Assembly: GCF_042186555.1 (NCBI RefSeq)
Contig: NC_133332.1
Coordinates: forward strand, 236,200,015 to 236,264,014
Reading direction: 5' to 3'
DNA from: Aquarana catesbeiana
Taxonomy: Eukaryota; Chordata; Amphibia; Anura; Ranidae
DNA: 64,000 bases
Shown here: positions 21,216 through 33,568 of the stretch, piece by piece
Position numbering within the stretch: the stretch's first letter is position 1
Layout of the letters: each line of letters starts with the position of its first letter
Notes under the pieces: model-generated
What the model saw: the letters and a program-made list of their open reading frames with translations, nothing else
What the model was told of the DNA's origin: nothing
The model's database searches: none
Translations under genes and position numbers: made by a program

Positions 21216-21722
21216 CATACTCATTCACATGGGAGGGCCAGGATCTGGGGGCTCCCTTGTCAAAGGAGGCTTCCAGATTCCGATAAGCCCGCAGACCCGC
21301 ACAACACCGGCTAGGGTTGTGGGAAAGAGGCCCTTGACCCCTTCAACATGGGGACAAGGTGCCCGTTTAAGGGCATGTGGCCTGGTATGGTGGGGGAGGG
21401 GGGGCAGGGGCGCTCGCTTGCCATCCCTTCCTGATCCGCCAGGCTGCATGCACGGATAAGGGTCTGGTATGGATTTTTTTTTTTTCGGGGGGGGGGGGGG
21501 GGGAACGCCACACAGCTTTTTTTTTTTTAAATGTTACATTTATTTTTCATTTCTGGCATGTTTCTTTACATTCAGCTGTCAGTGGAGAAACCGGCTGACA
21601 GCTGATGAGTCATCCGTTGTCAAGGAGGAGGTGGCTGATTTCCCTGCCCACTCCTTAACAACCAGCTATTCTTCACACAGAATTCACACTCCTGATTCGA
21701 CCGATGCAAATTCAAATTGGAA
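21216..21722. repeat. Dispersed repeat related to 43260-43500 and 60150-60480
   Basis: Shared phrases: gggggccaggatctgggggc, gataagggtctggtatggat and ctgacagctgatgagtcatc. Contains homopolymer T and G runs at 21475-21502. Confidence 0.6.
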
Positions 21723-22804
21723 TTCGTGAGAAAAAAAAAAAAAAGAAACCAAATGAGACCAAAGGAATTTTTCTGTTCCAATACGTTCCATTCAGTTGGG
21801 AAACCAAACAATTTGGAGCATAATATCCTCATAGTCGATGTGCAATCAGAACGGATATAAGGCCTGTTTAGATGATCAATGTTACCACCTTCTTGATGGT
21901 GATACATTGGGCGGGAGAAGCCTTGGTATGATCTTCTATATGTTCTGATAACTTATAGAAGTCAGGGATTGGAAGTAACCTTCTTTCAGCTCTACTAAAA
22001 ATAAAAGTTTGTCCTCTCCATACTGGAAACAAGGAGTCGTTGCTTGGAGATTTTTTGTGTTCTTATGTCTGAACAAAAAATTTATTGTTTTCTATTTTTC
22101 CTGAGACTTATGCTTCTTTTATTTTTAACGGTCTACAATTTGGGTGAATGAGAAGATGGTCTAGGTACCACCACATAAGAAGGTAAAAAAGTAGTTAAAT
22201 TTTTAAGAGCGCTTATAGTCTATATTTTGCTAAACTCAACATTTACATTACAGAAGGAAATTCCTCCACAACTGATTTCTCCCTGCATTTTATACACAAT
22301 GGTATCTACAGGCAGTGGACCCACAGTGTGCACATGCACTGCTCTAATTTGTAGACTCAAATATGGAGCATCTGATTAGAACATTTTCTGTGGAGATTCT
22401 TTCTACTGAGCTTTTGCACACTGGGAGGACGCTGCTTGAAGCTTTCAATAAATGCTATAAGTAAAATGCAGCTGGGGCAGGGGTGGAAATCATGCAGTCC
22501 AGGTTTTGGTGACCTCCTAAACAGATGAAAACATAAACCCTTAGCATGCTAACAGAAAGAAAAAAAAAAAAGAAAAAAAAGAGGAACTTGCCAGCTTATT
22601 ACATAATACTAAATGTAAGCCACAGTAGCAAAAAGAAAAAAACACACTAAGTTACAGAACAAAGAAACAGTCAAGAGTAATAAAACAAGGAACTAATGGT
22701 GTCTATTCATGTCTACCTAATTGAGGATACTTTTTTTGCTTTCATATAGAATCACTTTTTGGGATCACATTTCAGAAAAGGTTGGCTTGTTTTCAGTGGA
22801 GTTA
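21723..22804. other. Long stretch without a recognised gene
   Basis: AT-rich, with A-rich runs at 21729-21743 and 22559-22580. No element ends or coding frames that I can support. It may be partly single-copy. Confidence 0.35.
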
Positions 22805-22807
22805 TAG

Positions 22808-23195
22808 TCCCGATTCACACTTGTGCAATGCGGGAAACCCTGCGATTCAGTGCTGGCTCCCACATTGCTCCTGAATCACACCGTGGTTCACACCGACATC
22901 TACGAACCACTGGGGGTGTAAATGTCAAGTTAATGACACCCCCCAGACGGTTTTGAGATTGCAGTGAAAACTGTCAGATGGTGCAGGAATCGGATCGCAT
23001 GGGTGTGAACACCCATGCGATCCAATTCCAGTATGGATCAAAAAATGGTCCTGCACCATTTTGGTGCGAATGCGATGCAATTTCATCTATACAGTTTGTA
23101 TGGATGAATGTGCATCGCACAGACATCGCATGTACTGCAATGTGGTACGAATCACATGCAATGTCTGATCGCACAAGTGAGCACCCAGCCATAGT
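22808..23195. mobile_element. MITE related to 60961-63514
   Basis: Left end agtcccgattcacacttgtg and right end cacaagtgagcacccagcca are imperfect inverted repeats. Internal phrases (cggatcgcatgggtgtgaac, cacagacatcgcatg) match 63260-63490. The phrase caagttaatgacacccccc at 22926 is the uninterrupted version of the site where the 61079 element inserted in its sister copy. Confidence 0.7.
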
Positions 23196-24185
23196 GGCTG
23201 TATTGTCAAATTCTCCTGTTAGATATTTCAGCTCATGGGCAGTTAACCACCCATTATTAAGAAAAAAATCATGAGAAATGTATTTATGTGGTTTATTATT
23301 TTCAGAATTATATTGCATTGATAGAAGAAAAATTAAAACACAAAAACACACTTTCAAATGTGATAATTATCCAAAAGTATTTAATTCAAAGTTAGTACTC
23401 TAAAATGTATGTTCCCTGTGATACCCCACTTTGTATGACATTGTCAAGAGGGTAAATGCTGGTTTATGATTGTACCAAAGAACTCACAACTACAATAACA
23501 GGTTCACTTGACTGTATATGAAGCTAAAAAAGGAGTATCACCCAAAAATGTACTTTAAAGAAATCAACAGTATTATTACCCATCATCAGCATTTGGAAAA
23601 AAAGACATTTTTTTTTTACCCCCTCCTTCAGCGCTGTTGCTATGGGGTCCCTTGTATTCTCCCACTTCCCCTCCGCTTAAGGTCATTTCCCTTGGCGCCT
23701 GTGCTCACTAGTGCTCCTGGGAGATGTGCGTCATCCTTTCCCATGAATCAGTGGGCAGCGCCGAGGGCTAGGTTGCCATAACAACGGGCTAGGCACTTTC
23801 CGACGACGACGCCCGTTGTGATGGCAACCAGAGAAGTTTCCACCGCTATGTGTGCATAATGCGCATGTGCGAGATCGGGAGGTGCATGCTGGTTAATTCA
23901 CCAGCACCGTATTCCACAAGATCATCCTTGTGGGCTTCCCCTGCCCACAAGCAAGATGGGAACGCACAAGAAGAAGAAATATAAGGTTTGTTTATATATA
24001 AAATACAAACTATAGCAGCGTAATATAGAAAATGCGTGTCACATTATAATAGTGTTCTTATAATAGGTGGATTTAAAAAAAAAAAAATTGCTATATGTCG
24101 GAACGCCGCTTTAAAGCACATGTAACTACTGTACCTTAAACTGCATCTCAACCACTGCAATTCACAGGCATCCCACCAAAAATTT
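23196..24185. other. Stretch without a recognised gene, partly repeat-like
   Basis: 23620-24110 has GC-rich, CpG-containing sequence (ctttccgacgacgacgcccg) and ends gtcggaacgccgctttaaag, which looks like the end of a TTAA-type repeat. I cannot define both ends. No coding frame supported. Confidence 0.35.
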
Positions 24186-24905
24186 AAAGCAGTAGTAAAA
24201 GTCTTGAAACAGAAAAAAAAAAAAATCCGGTCCCAGCAAGTTAAAATAATGTACTAGTATGCATCACATACTAGCACATTATGAAAGACTTACCTTAAAA
24301 GGAGAAGTCCAGCCAAAGCTCGTTTGGCTGGACTTCTCCTATGGATCACAGAAGTGCAATTCGCTTTGCACTCCTGTGACCCGTTTTCAGCAGAGAGCTG
24401 AGAGCCTGAGACGGCCGCTCCGCCCCTCCACAGCTCAGCGCTCCAATGAGCACGGAGGGAGATGAGCAGAGCTGACTGACAGTCTACAGCTCCCTGCTCA
24501 CGGAGCCCTGAAAACTGAGCAATCGGCGGTGTGGTTTTCAGTGCAGATGTGCCAGGGGACATATGCAGCATTGGACAGATGCTGCATCCACCGAGGAAAG
24601 TATGAATAGGGGAAAAAAAAAAAAAAAATTCAAAACCTATACTTCTCTCTTTTAAAACAAAGCCCTCCAGCGTCACTGCTGACAGGGCTTCCATCTTCAC
24701 CTGGTTTTCCTTCCGGTTCACGGGCTCCAAACAATTAAATGGCAGAGCTGTGTTGCCGTCACTCGAGCGCAAGCTCACAGGAGCCAAGGCCGCGGCACAG
24801 CTCTCTGAAGGGACAGCATAGTCATCACCGGCTGCAGAAATAGGGAAAATCACCTAAACGGTGCACGTTTAGGAGATATTCTTTGTACCTACAGGTAAGC
24901 TGTAA
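24186..24905. repeat. Probable dispersed repeat with internal inverted repeats
   Basis: The stretch aggagaagtccagccaaagc is followed at once by its inverse, gtttggctggacttctcct (24299-24340), a strong hairpin. Acceptor- or donor-like ttacctt motifs occur but inside repetitive sequence. No gene. Confidence 0.4.
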
Positions 24906-25345
24906 GTGACCAAACAGTGCTTTAACTGTAAAGCTGGCCATACCGTAGATAGATCGAAATTCAATTGGTTCAGCAGGGACACAATGAAGAGGATTCTTCT
25001 ATCTACCTTGCTTGTGTGGATGAGGAAATACATTCAGTTTTCTCAATTAGCCCTCTGGCTGATTGGAAAAAAAAAAAAGCATATCCACGTATGGCTAGCT
25101 TTAGCTTCAACTTGTTCAGAAAAGTTGAAACTTAGGCTTGGGCTACACAGGAAACTTATTGGCTCATTCTTGCTTCTAGAATTGGTACTGATGAATCACT
25201 AAATGTAGTAAATGATGGCTAACCAAATGCAACAAACTGCTTCCCATGGATTAAGCTCCACCAGTAGCATGTAGTAGTAATCAAACACACACAAAAGCAC
25301 AATGCTCTAATGCTCTATTCATGTGCAAATGATGGCTACAAGATG
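24906..25345. other. Stretch without a recognised gene
   Basis: No long frame of coding quality. Nothing else identified. Confidence 0.3.
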
Positions 25346-26527
25346 CTGTAACGATATCACGTACGGGACATGAAAAGCTGTAGCTAGCTGCCATCTTGTG
25401 TGGAAGTAGCCATGACAGTTTGGCTAACCATGTAACCTCACAGAGAACTCTGAACTCCCTCCTCCCTTGTCTTAGGAATTCAAAGCTTTTTAAGTTCAAC
25501 AGAAAAGGTTATCTCAACAGAGAAAACAGAACCAGGTTAGGTCAGTAGAAAACATTTGTTGTAAGGGCAGTGTTCAGGCCTGTCGTAAAACTGTCACCCT
25601 CCCCATTCAGAGACCTAACAGGCCCCGGGTGTAAATTGTCTGAATACACCTCTAACTTATAAGTATGAAATTTCAGCATGTGTCCTAACTTCTGACTTAG
25701 TAATAGCACAGCCATAATCTGGACATATTTAGTTTCCTCAGATAATATGGAACGTTTCAAGTCCAGACACCCCTATGTCAGGTCATATGGGAAACCCCTG
25801 GGACCACTTATTCCTCCAAAGCAGGCTATACTTTATAGAGATGGCATGTTTAGACTTGTTTTGAAGGAAATCTCAAGTTGAATAATAATATGGATATTTG
25901 GAGTCTGTAAACACTATAGATGCAGATATATGAATATGTATTACAAAATCTACCTGGGACGTGGTCATGAGTGTAGACACCTCCCAGCAACCAACCCCTA
26001 AACAAGCTGACCAGATGATTGGTTACTGGTCGCTGTCAACACCCCCTTTGATTTGACAGAAAAGAGGAGATGCCAAGACAATGGGCAGTTCTCCTTTTAC
26101 CATCCAAGAAGAAACATCTGCCAAGTCGAGAACCGAGTACCTAGCTCATCGATCGAACTCTGATCAACCCTCGGACATTAATTGCAAGTATTCTTTCTTC
26201 CCAATTCTACCTTATTGCTTTGTGGCTGTATATTGTCTTTATCTTTTTGAAACATCTTTTTTCTGTAAATATTTTATTTGCACCAACTTTGACCTTCTCA
26301 TAATAAACCCTTATGTTGAAAAGTGTTAACCTTGTCTCTAAAGCTCTTAATGCAAGCTATAGACGAACCTGCCTCTTGAAGGGCGCTACTGTTGTAGAGT
26401 AAGACTCTGAGCAGACCTGTCTGTGGTGGCAGTGTGTGTGGCAGACGCTTATTCTAAAATTATAATTGGTATTGCTAAAATTACGAGTCTCCCCCGGCTC
26501 GGTCTTTTAAACGGGGGTGGTGGCAGT
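25346..26527 (+). repeat. Possible LTR with adjacent primer-site-like sequence
   Basis: Starts TGTAACGATATCACG. It contains an AATAAACCC polyadenylation-like signal at about 26302 followed by a GT-rich stretch (26380-26450), and ends near a gggggtggtggcagttaaag motif (26512) that resembles the primer site following LTRs. No second copy exists in the window and I see no duplication at the ends, so it could be a solo or truncated endogenous LTR, or an unrelated sequence. Confidence 0.35.
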
Positions 26528-26860
26528 TAAAGGGTTAATTGTGCAATTAGCCCAGTGACAATCACTGTCAGGTTGCTCGCACCTAGATTGTGGTCCCGCA
26601 AGCTGGAAAATCTTTGTGCTGGGCGCAGCTGAGAGTGGCATTGTTACGTAAGTGACAGTGTGGTGTGAGGTTGGCCGGTCCTTCGTTGCAAGTTAGCGAG
26701 GAGGGCAGGGATCTGACACCTGCGTTCGTCACAGATGCTACTACACTTGTGCAGCTTACTCTATAGGGAGCCATTTGTTTTATTTGATTTGTGATTAATT
26801 GCTACACCTACTGATTTTGGTAGCAGGACTGGGCTGTTAAGAATTTCCAGTGTAGCCTTA

Positions 26861-27095
26861 GGCCCCTTTCATACTTCTGCAACTTGGGACTGCAAAGTCG
26901 CATGACAAGTCGTACCCCATGATTTCCAATGGGTACCATTCATATCTGTGAGACTTCAAGTCGCAACAACTTCAAAGTAGTCTCTGTACTCCTGTGGTTC
27001 AACTTGGATGTGAGTTGAAGTCCATAGACCTCAAGTTTACACAGGTATTCCCTGAAATCACATGACTTTCAAGTCGCGGCAGTGTGAAAGGGGCC
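26861..27095. mobile_element. MITE, 'GGCCCCTTTCATAC' ends
   Basis: Ends ggcccctttcatacttctgc and gcagtgtgaaaggggcc are inverted repeats. The left flank is TTA (26858-26860) and the right flank TGA, so the 3-bp duplication is imperfect. Internal gtcgcatgacaagtc is shared with 21024 and 58818. Confidence 0.75.
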
Positions 27096-27122
27096 TGAGT
27101 CTATGAGACTGTAATTATACAG

Positions 27123-27421
27123 TAAAAGATGCAGGACTTGTAGTCAGACCATTGGATGCCCCAAGCAATAAACCAGGGCATGGGCAACAACCCATCAAAC
27201 AGGCCCACAGAAAACAAGGTTCAACAGACCCCAACCATTCAGATGACAGCTTGAAGCTCCTTGCAGCCCAAACTTTGCATTTGCAGAGGCCTAAACATAC
27301 ACCCGGTAGAACTTTAAGCATGAACAGAGGACCAGGTGACGACCCAGCAAACCTGCGAAACGGATCCTTAAAGCTAAAAAGCCCAAGAAGCACTGACAAA
27401 TCTGGTGGAACGATCCAACAG
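27123..27421 (+). other. Open, exon-like stretch upstream of the LINE (ORF1 remnant or host exon)
   Basis: One frame stays open for about 100 codons (VKDAGLVVRPLDAPSNKPGH near its start, then polar, Lys/Pro/Ser-rich). It ends at a perfect donor-like CAACAG followed by GTAAGG at 27422. An acceptor-like ttatacag lies at 27113-27121. It lies directly before the LINE endonuclease, so it could be the LINE's poorly conserved ORF1. I cannot decide between that and a host exon. Confidence 0.35.
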
Positions 27422-27599
27422 GTAAGGAAGGAACTCCCAGTGTGAGGGTTAGGGAGGCACGGGATGTGGGATCTAGACCATGTGATCAATGATGCTGTAG
27501 TTAACTGTTGGTCTTGATATATAATAAACATTTTGAGGAGGTAGCCATTTGGGTGTTATAACGTTTCTTCTTTTGTTTTTGTTATAGGTTTTGTTGTTT

Positions 27600-30410
27600 T
27601 CACCTAACCAAGGGAGAACTAGAGCTACTGTTGTACGAGGAGTATTTATATTTTGTAGGGATTTCAGAGACTTGGTTCAACAGCTCTCATGATTGGCTGG
27701 CAACCACTCAAGGGTATTCCCTATATCGCAGGGATAGAGAGGGTAAAAAAGAGGGAGGGGTATGCCTGTATATCAAAAATGATGTACAAGTGAATGTGAG
27801 AGATGACATCACTAATGGTACAAGGGAGGGGGTGGAATCCTTATGGATAGAGCTACAAAGGGAGGAAACTAAGGGGAACATAATACTGGGTGTATGCTAT
27901 AGGACCCCTAACCAGAGGGAGTAGGGGGAGGCGGACCTCCTATCACAATTTGAATTAGCGGCAAGGATGGGAAGTGTCATTATTGGGGATTTTAATTATC
28001 CAGACATAGACTGGGCGGAAGGAAAGCTCGCCATTTCCTAAATGTCTTGCAGGACAATTTCATGGTCAGATGGTAAATGCACCAACAAGAAATAAAGTGT
28101 TACTAGACCTACTGATTACCAATACAGACCTGATCACGGATGTGGAAATACGGGGCAATTTAGGAAACAGCGACCACAGGTCAAATTTTCAAGTTTCAGT
28201 ATAAATCACACAAATAGGAAACATAAGGGGAATACAAAGTCACTGAATTTCAAAAGAGCCAACTTCCCTAAACTACAATCCTTGCTAGAAGATACTAAAA
28301 TGGGAAAAAATTTTCGGAAAAAAGAATACAGAGGAAAAATGGGTATGCTTTAAGAGCATATTAAATAAGGGTATTAGCCAGTGCATCCCAATAGGAAATA
28401 CATTTAAAAGAGCTAATAAAAGTCCTGGGTGGCTTAACGCCAACGTAAAAATGCATATAAAAGCAAAAAGAGAAGGCCTTCAAAAAATACAAGGCTGAGG
28501 GATCATCATCAGCATTCTAACTTTACAAAGAATGCAACAAGAAATGTAAGGGTGCAATCAGGACGGCTAAGATAAAACACGAAAGGCAGATAGCGGAAGA
28601 GAGTAAAAAAAATCCCAAGAAATTCTTTAAGTATATAAATAGTATGAAAGGGAGGTCAGATCATATTGATCTCATAAAGAATGATGAAGGAAATCTGGTT
28701 ACTAAGGATGGAGAGATGGCGAAGGTATTGAATTTATTCTTCTCCTCAGGCTTCTTGAGGGAAACGGGGGGGGGGGGGGGTTTAGTAACCAAAACTGCAA
28801 TGTTTATCCTCATGACACCTCACAGGAAGCACCCTCATGGCTAACAGAGATTAGAAATAGACTTGAAAAACTTAACATTAATAAGTCACCGGGACCAGAT
28901 GGCTTGCACCCGAGGGTCCTTAAGGAACTCAGGTCAAGTAATTGTCAGACCATTGTTTCTAATTATTATGAACAGTCTACTGACTGGAATGGTACCAGCA
29001 GATTGAAGAAAAGCCCAATATTTAAAAAAGGGCCAAGATACAGCTCTGGAAATTACAGACCAGTTAGCCTATCATCAATAGTATGCAAGCTCTTGGAGGG
29101 GATAAGGGACTATATACAAGATTTTAATAATGAAAACGGTATCATTAGCAATAATCAGCATGGATTCATGAAGAATCGTTCTTGCCAAACCAACCTTTTA
29201 ACCTTCTATGAGGAGGTGAGCTGCCATCTAGATAAAGGAAAGACCGTGGATGTGGTGTATCTGGATTTTGCAAAGACATTTGATACAGTTCCCCATAAAC
29301 GTTTACTGTACAAACTAAGGTCTGTTGGCATGGACCGAGTACATGGATTGAAAACTGGCTACAGGAGTGAATTCAGAAGGTAGTGATAAATGGGAAGTAC
29401 TTGGAATGGTCCGGTGTGAAAAGCGGGGTCCCCCAAGGTTCTGTCCTGGACTAATACTATTTAATTTATTCATAAATGACCTTGAGGATGGGATAAACAG
29501 CTCAATCTCAGTATTTGCAGACGATAGTAAGCTAAGCAAGGCAATAATTTCTCAGCAGAATGTGGAAACCTTGGTAGAAGATTTGAACAAATTAATGTGG
29601 TGAGCAACTACATGGCAAATGTAGAAAAATGTAAAATAATGCATTTGGGTGACAAAAATATGAATACAATCTACTCACTAGGGGGAGAACCTCTGGGGGA
29701 ATCTAGGATGGAAAAAGACCTGGGGGTCCTAGTGGATGATAGGCTTGGCAGTGGCATGCAATGCCAAGCTGTTGCAAGCAAAGCAAACAGAATATTGCAT
29801 TGCATGCATTAAAAAGGGGATTAACTCCAGAGATAAAACAATAATTCTCCCACTCTACAAGACTCTGGTCCGGCCGCACCTGGAGTATGCCGTCCAGTTC
29901 TGGGCACCAGTCCTTAGGAAGGATGTGCTGGAACTGGAGAGAGTCCAGAGAAGGGCAACAAAGCTAATAAAGGGACTGGAGGACCTTAGTTATGAGGAAA
30001 GGTTACGAGCACTGAACTTATTCTCTCTGGAGAAGAGACGCTTGAGAGGGGATATGATTTCAAATGTACAAATACCATACTGGTAACCCCACAATAGGTA
30101 TAAAATTGTTCCGCAAAAAGGAATTTAAAAAAAAAAAAACACGCGGCCATTCACTAAAATTAGAAGAGAAGCGGTTTAACCTTAAACTGCTTAGGGGGTT
30201 CTTTACTATAAGAGCGGTAAGGATGTGGAATATCTCTTCCACAGGCAGTGGTTTCAGCGGGGAGCATCGATAATTTCAAAAAACTATTAGGCACCTGAAT
30301 GACCACAACATACAGGGATATACAATGTAATACTAACATAAAAGCGCACACTAACAGGATGAACTTGTGTCTTTTTTCAACCGCACCTACTATGTAACTA
30401 TGTAAATTTG
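27600..30410 (+). mobile_element. CR1/L2-like non-LTR retrotransposon (LINE), decayed
   Basis: Endonuclease and reverse transcriptase domains follow each other on the plus strand. The 3' end has the repeated ctatgtaactatgtaa motif (30389-30405) typical of CR1-type tails that end in short tandem repeats rather than poly-A. Indels and stops break the ORF in at least eight places. The 5' limit is unclear. Confidence 0.85.
27625..30120 (+). pseudogene. LINE ORF2: endonuclease plus reverse transcriptase
   Basis: The APE-type endonuclease is seen at 27640-28200: GISETWFNSSHDW (the E of SETW is catalytic), YRRDREGKKEGGVCLYIKND, IILGVCYRTPNQ and IIGDFNYPDIDW (GDFN). RT runs from about 28860: NINKSPGPDGLHPRVLKEL, GNYRPVSLSSIVCKLLE, GKTVDVVYLDFAKTFDTVPH (motif A with the catalytic Asp), GVPQGSVLG-like residues near 29425, and the active-site box as FADDSKLSKA (29512-29540). 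The C-terminal part (VQRRATKLIKGLEDLSYEER) is typical of CR1. The intact protein would nick DNA and copy its RNA at the target; this copy is dead. Confidence 0.88.
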
Positions 30411-30559
30411 TGTATGGTAGCACCACCTCATCTATTTATACTAGTGTTCGGGGCTCCCAAAACCAATTCTGTGTTTTGTAAGGGAGGAACCCTTTCTTGA
30501 GAGCATACATTCTGGAAATGAGCTGCCATAGTCACCTAGCTAAGGTTTGCCCTTCAAGG

Positions 30560-32700
30560 AAGACAAAGAGGAAATCTGTTTTTTCTGAAGCAAGACGTTG
30601 AAGCTAGGTAGACCCAAACTGCTCTGACCACATCCTGATTGCTCTGCTCTGACCACATCCAGTCAGTTGATTGAAATAATCTTGGCATACTTCAGGACAG
30701 GACATAGGGAAGAGAGGATAAATACAGAAGATCAGGAAGTTCTTCGGATGGATGCTGTCCTGAAGTCCAGTCATTAACAAATCAGGAAGTCTGCTTACTG
30801 ATTTAAAACCTTTGTTTGTAGATAGCAGATAGAGCTGGAAAGGGTTTCTCCACCCAGGAAAGAATCAGGCTTGCTTCCTTCAGCGCTGCCAGATTTCTGG
30901 TACCTCCTTGGTGGTTTTATCTAGGCCACAGTCATGGTAATGTCTGATTGCATCTTGACTGGTTGACAATGTTGGAGAGGGGTCCAAAGTAGGACAGTCA
31001 GTATTAAGGCTCTCAGATCAAGAATGTTGATGGATAGCATTGACAATTGAGAGGACCAGGTTCCATGGACATAGGGAATTGTAGATTCTACCCCAGCTTG
31101 TAAGGCTTCCATCCATCGTTGCCATCTTTCAGGGGAAAGGGAAGGAGCCATTTCCCAGATTCTAGGGCTGCGCTAGAAATTCACCATGCCAGGAAGACTT
31201 TAACCTGGCTGGACAACAGTAGTATTCAATCCAGAGAAAGGATTTGGTTGTTCCACATCATGGAAATGTTGATCTGCAAAGATCTCCCGTGGAACTGAGC
31301 AAAAGGGACTACCTCAAAAGAGGCTACAATGAGGCCCAGAACCTGCATGCGGAAGCAAGTTGTGGGATGTCTGGTCAACCGTGGCTAAGGGAACTTAGTA
31401 GAAAGTCATCCAAGTACCCCATAATATGGATGCCCTGAGTTCTTAGAGTTAATACTTTTGTGAAGACTCTTGATTCAAAAGTGAAAAAAAGAGGAGAGCC
31501 CAAATGGCAGGGCAACAAATTGGAAATCCTAGTCTCCCACAGCATAGTGTAGAAAGTGTTGGTGTGCAAGAAAATTGCAATGTCAAGCATTTTGGATGTC
31601 CACGGATGACAGAAATTGCCCTAATCTGATAAAAGTTTTGAAAGATTTTTGCAGACTCCATGTGGGATTTGGTGACCCACAGATATCAGATTATGGATTT
31701 TAGGTCCAAAAAGGGGATAAAACAAATTCCAGCAGATGTTCCCCGACCCTGGGGAGTGAGGGTGTCTTTTCATTGTGAAGGCTTGGGGGTTTTGGAGTCT
31801 AAGGTTTGGGATCAAAGAATAAACCTGCTTTTGACTTAGAGGAGGAAGTCTGGGTGGAGCAAAATAAATGCTTTTGGTGAATAAAGGTAGTAGCCATGGT
31901 AATAGTAGGCTTAGGATGTTGTTTTGTAGGGTCGATTCCTTGATAAATTTATCTAAGGATTCCCCAAACAGGCGTTCACCATCGAAAGGCATGCATAAAA
32001 GACACCTTTTCCAAGCAGCTCCAGCTGACTAAACCTTTAACCTCAAACTCAATTTCACTGCGGGTTGCATCAGCATTATGGTCGCTCTCAAAGGGCAGGT
32101 TGTATGTCCAGAGCACAACCCCCCCTTACATCAGAGGTCAGGAGCCCCCTTCACTATCAGAAGTCCCCCACCCTTCCTTACATTACAGTGCACCCCCCTA
32201 GCCCCTTCCCATGTGCTGTTGCCAGGAAGAAGCTGTTGGCAGAAATGGGAAGCAGAAAGTGTAGGGTCTGGAGGAGGACCAGAGGAGGGCTGGAGTCAGC
32301 TGCCCAAGTCTGCTGAATGCTGAGGCCAGGGGAGGCAGAGATGAGGGAGTGCTGCAGCTGCACAGAAATCTGTAGAAGTTCTGTCTTCTGAGCATAGCCA
32401 CAATGGCCGTTTGTAGGGTAGGACCATCAATGGCTAATTTACCTGTGGAAGGCGTCAATAGAATCCTTAGAAGAGGGAACATCCTAATAAGCAATGAGAT
32501 GCTTGTTGAGAACAGAAATGGCAGGATCCACTATTGGGACAGGCCATTTTATTTGCAAAATCCTTTTCCATAGGATAGAACTCAGCAAAGAGTTTTGATA
32601 AAGGAAAACCTTTTTGCAGGATCTGGCCAATCCTTATGCAAAGCTCAGTTAATTTGTGCGTGCAAGGGAAAAGTCTTACTAAACTCCTCAAAAAATGTTA
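30560..32700 (-). mobile_element. DIRS-like retrotransposon fragment, decayed
   Basis: On the minus strand, in order from high to low coordinates: ORF1/gag-like sequence (about 32700-31850), reverse transcriptase (31700-31375) and RNase H (31160-30600). The motif PFDGERLFGESLDKFI at 31990-31940 matches the conserved PFxGxxLFGxxLD block of DIRS ORF1 proteins. No tyrosine recombinase or split repeats are visible below 30560, so the element is truncated where the LINE begins. The 5' limit may reach 33200. Confidence 0.75.
30600..31992 (-). pseudogene. DIRS-like ORF1 end, reverse transcriptase and RNase H
   Basis: The RT palm reads SRVFTKVL then LRTQGIHIMGYLDDFLL (about 31480-31395); YLDD is the polymerase active site and is intact here. 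RNase H reads VHGTWSSQLSMLSINILDLR then PLQHCQPVKMQSDITMTVA (31090-30925), where MQSD carries a catalytic Asp. It continues in another frame with EASLILSWVEKPLPALSAIY-type residues (near 30870-30810). Stops and frameshifts separate the parts. The family normally uses a tyrosine recombinase to insert; that gene is absent. Confidence 0.78.
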
Positions 32701-33405
32701 TGCCCATAGGAGCCTGTTTAGGCTGAGGCGGTTCCAGTGTTGCCAGGCAAATGCCAGCACGCACTGCATCAAAAAGTGAGCTTACAGTAGAAAGCATATG
32801 ACATGAAGCCTTTATTCCTTTATTTGCATCTCATAAAATGCATAAGGGAAAACCCCCCCCCCCCCCCCCCCCCCCCCATCCACCTCTCCCTTCAGAATAT
32901 CTTAGTTAAAGAGGTTGGGAGGTTTAGAGTCATACGCCTGAATAGATTCAGGTGATGGAAAGGCAGAAAAGTGGTTTTCAGTCTTGGAGACTAAAAGTTC
33001 TAGAAGGGCAGAGAGCTTTCCGAAGAAACCAGACATACCTAAGTGAGGGGATGCCTTCTGCGGTACCCACAAAATGAATGCAGACTGAGAGGGTATTTGC
33101 ATGTTCAGGAAAGAAGCCGTTATAACCCAGGCATCGATGTGCTTTTGCTGTGTATTTGGAAGGAAGGCAGATATGCTGACGTGCTCCTTGCTTCCTCACC
33201 AGAAGTGGCAGGTGGAAGTGTGTCAGCTGGTTGGTGAACTACAGCTACCTCACCACTCAAGCAGCAACGCTGTGTGGGAAACCCGCCAAATATAAAAAGG
33301 CGAACGTGATAAAAACTTTACTTTTACAGAGGGAATAGCACAATCAGTGAATAACACCCCACATGAAAAAACAGGACCCTGTCATAAATACATGTAAGCC
33401 ATGGT
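32701..33405. other. Flank of the DIRS fragment with a long poly-C run
   Basis: A run of about 26 C lies at 32852-32878. Minus-strand frames here could be DIRS ORF1 N-terminus, but I cannot match a motif. Confidence 0.3.
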
Positions 33406-33568
33406 GTTGATTTACTAAAACTGGAGAGAGCAAAATCCGATGCAGCTGTGTATTGTAGCCAGCTTCTAATTTCGACTTGTTCAATTAAGTTTGACAAAAA
33501 AAAAAAAACTGCTAACTTCTATGCAGAATTGCACCAGATTTTGCACTCACTAGTTTTAGTAAATCAAC
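33406..33568. mobile_element. Short foldback MITE, 163 bp
   Basis: Ends gttgatttactaaaactgg and the near-inverse tagttttagtaaatcaac. The inner parts also pair (gcaaaatccgatgcagctg with gcaccagattttgc). A central A-run is at 33497-33508. Confidence 0.75.
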
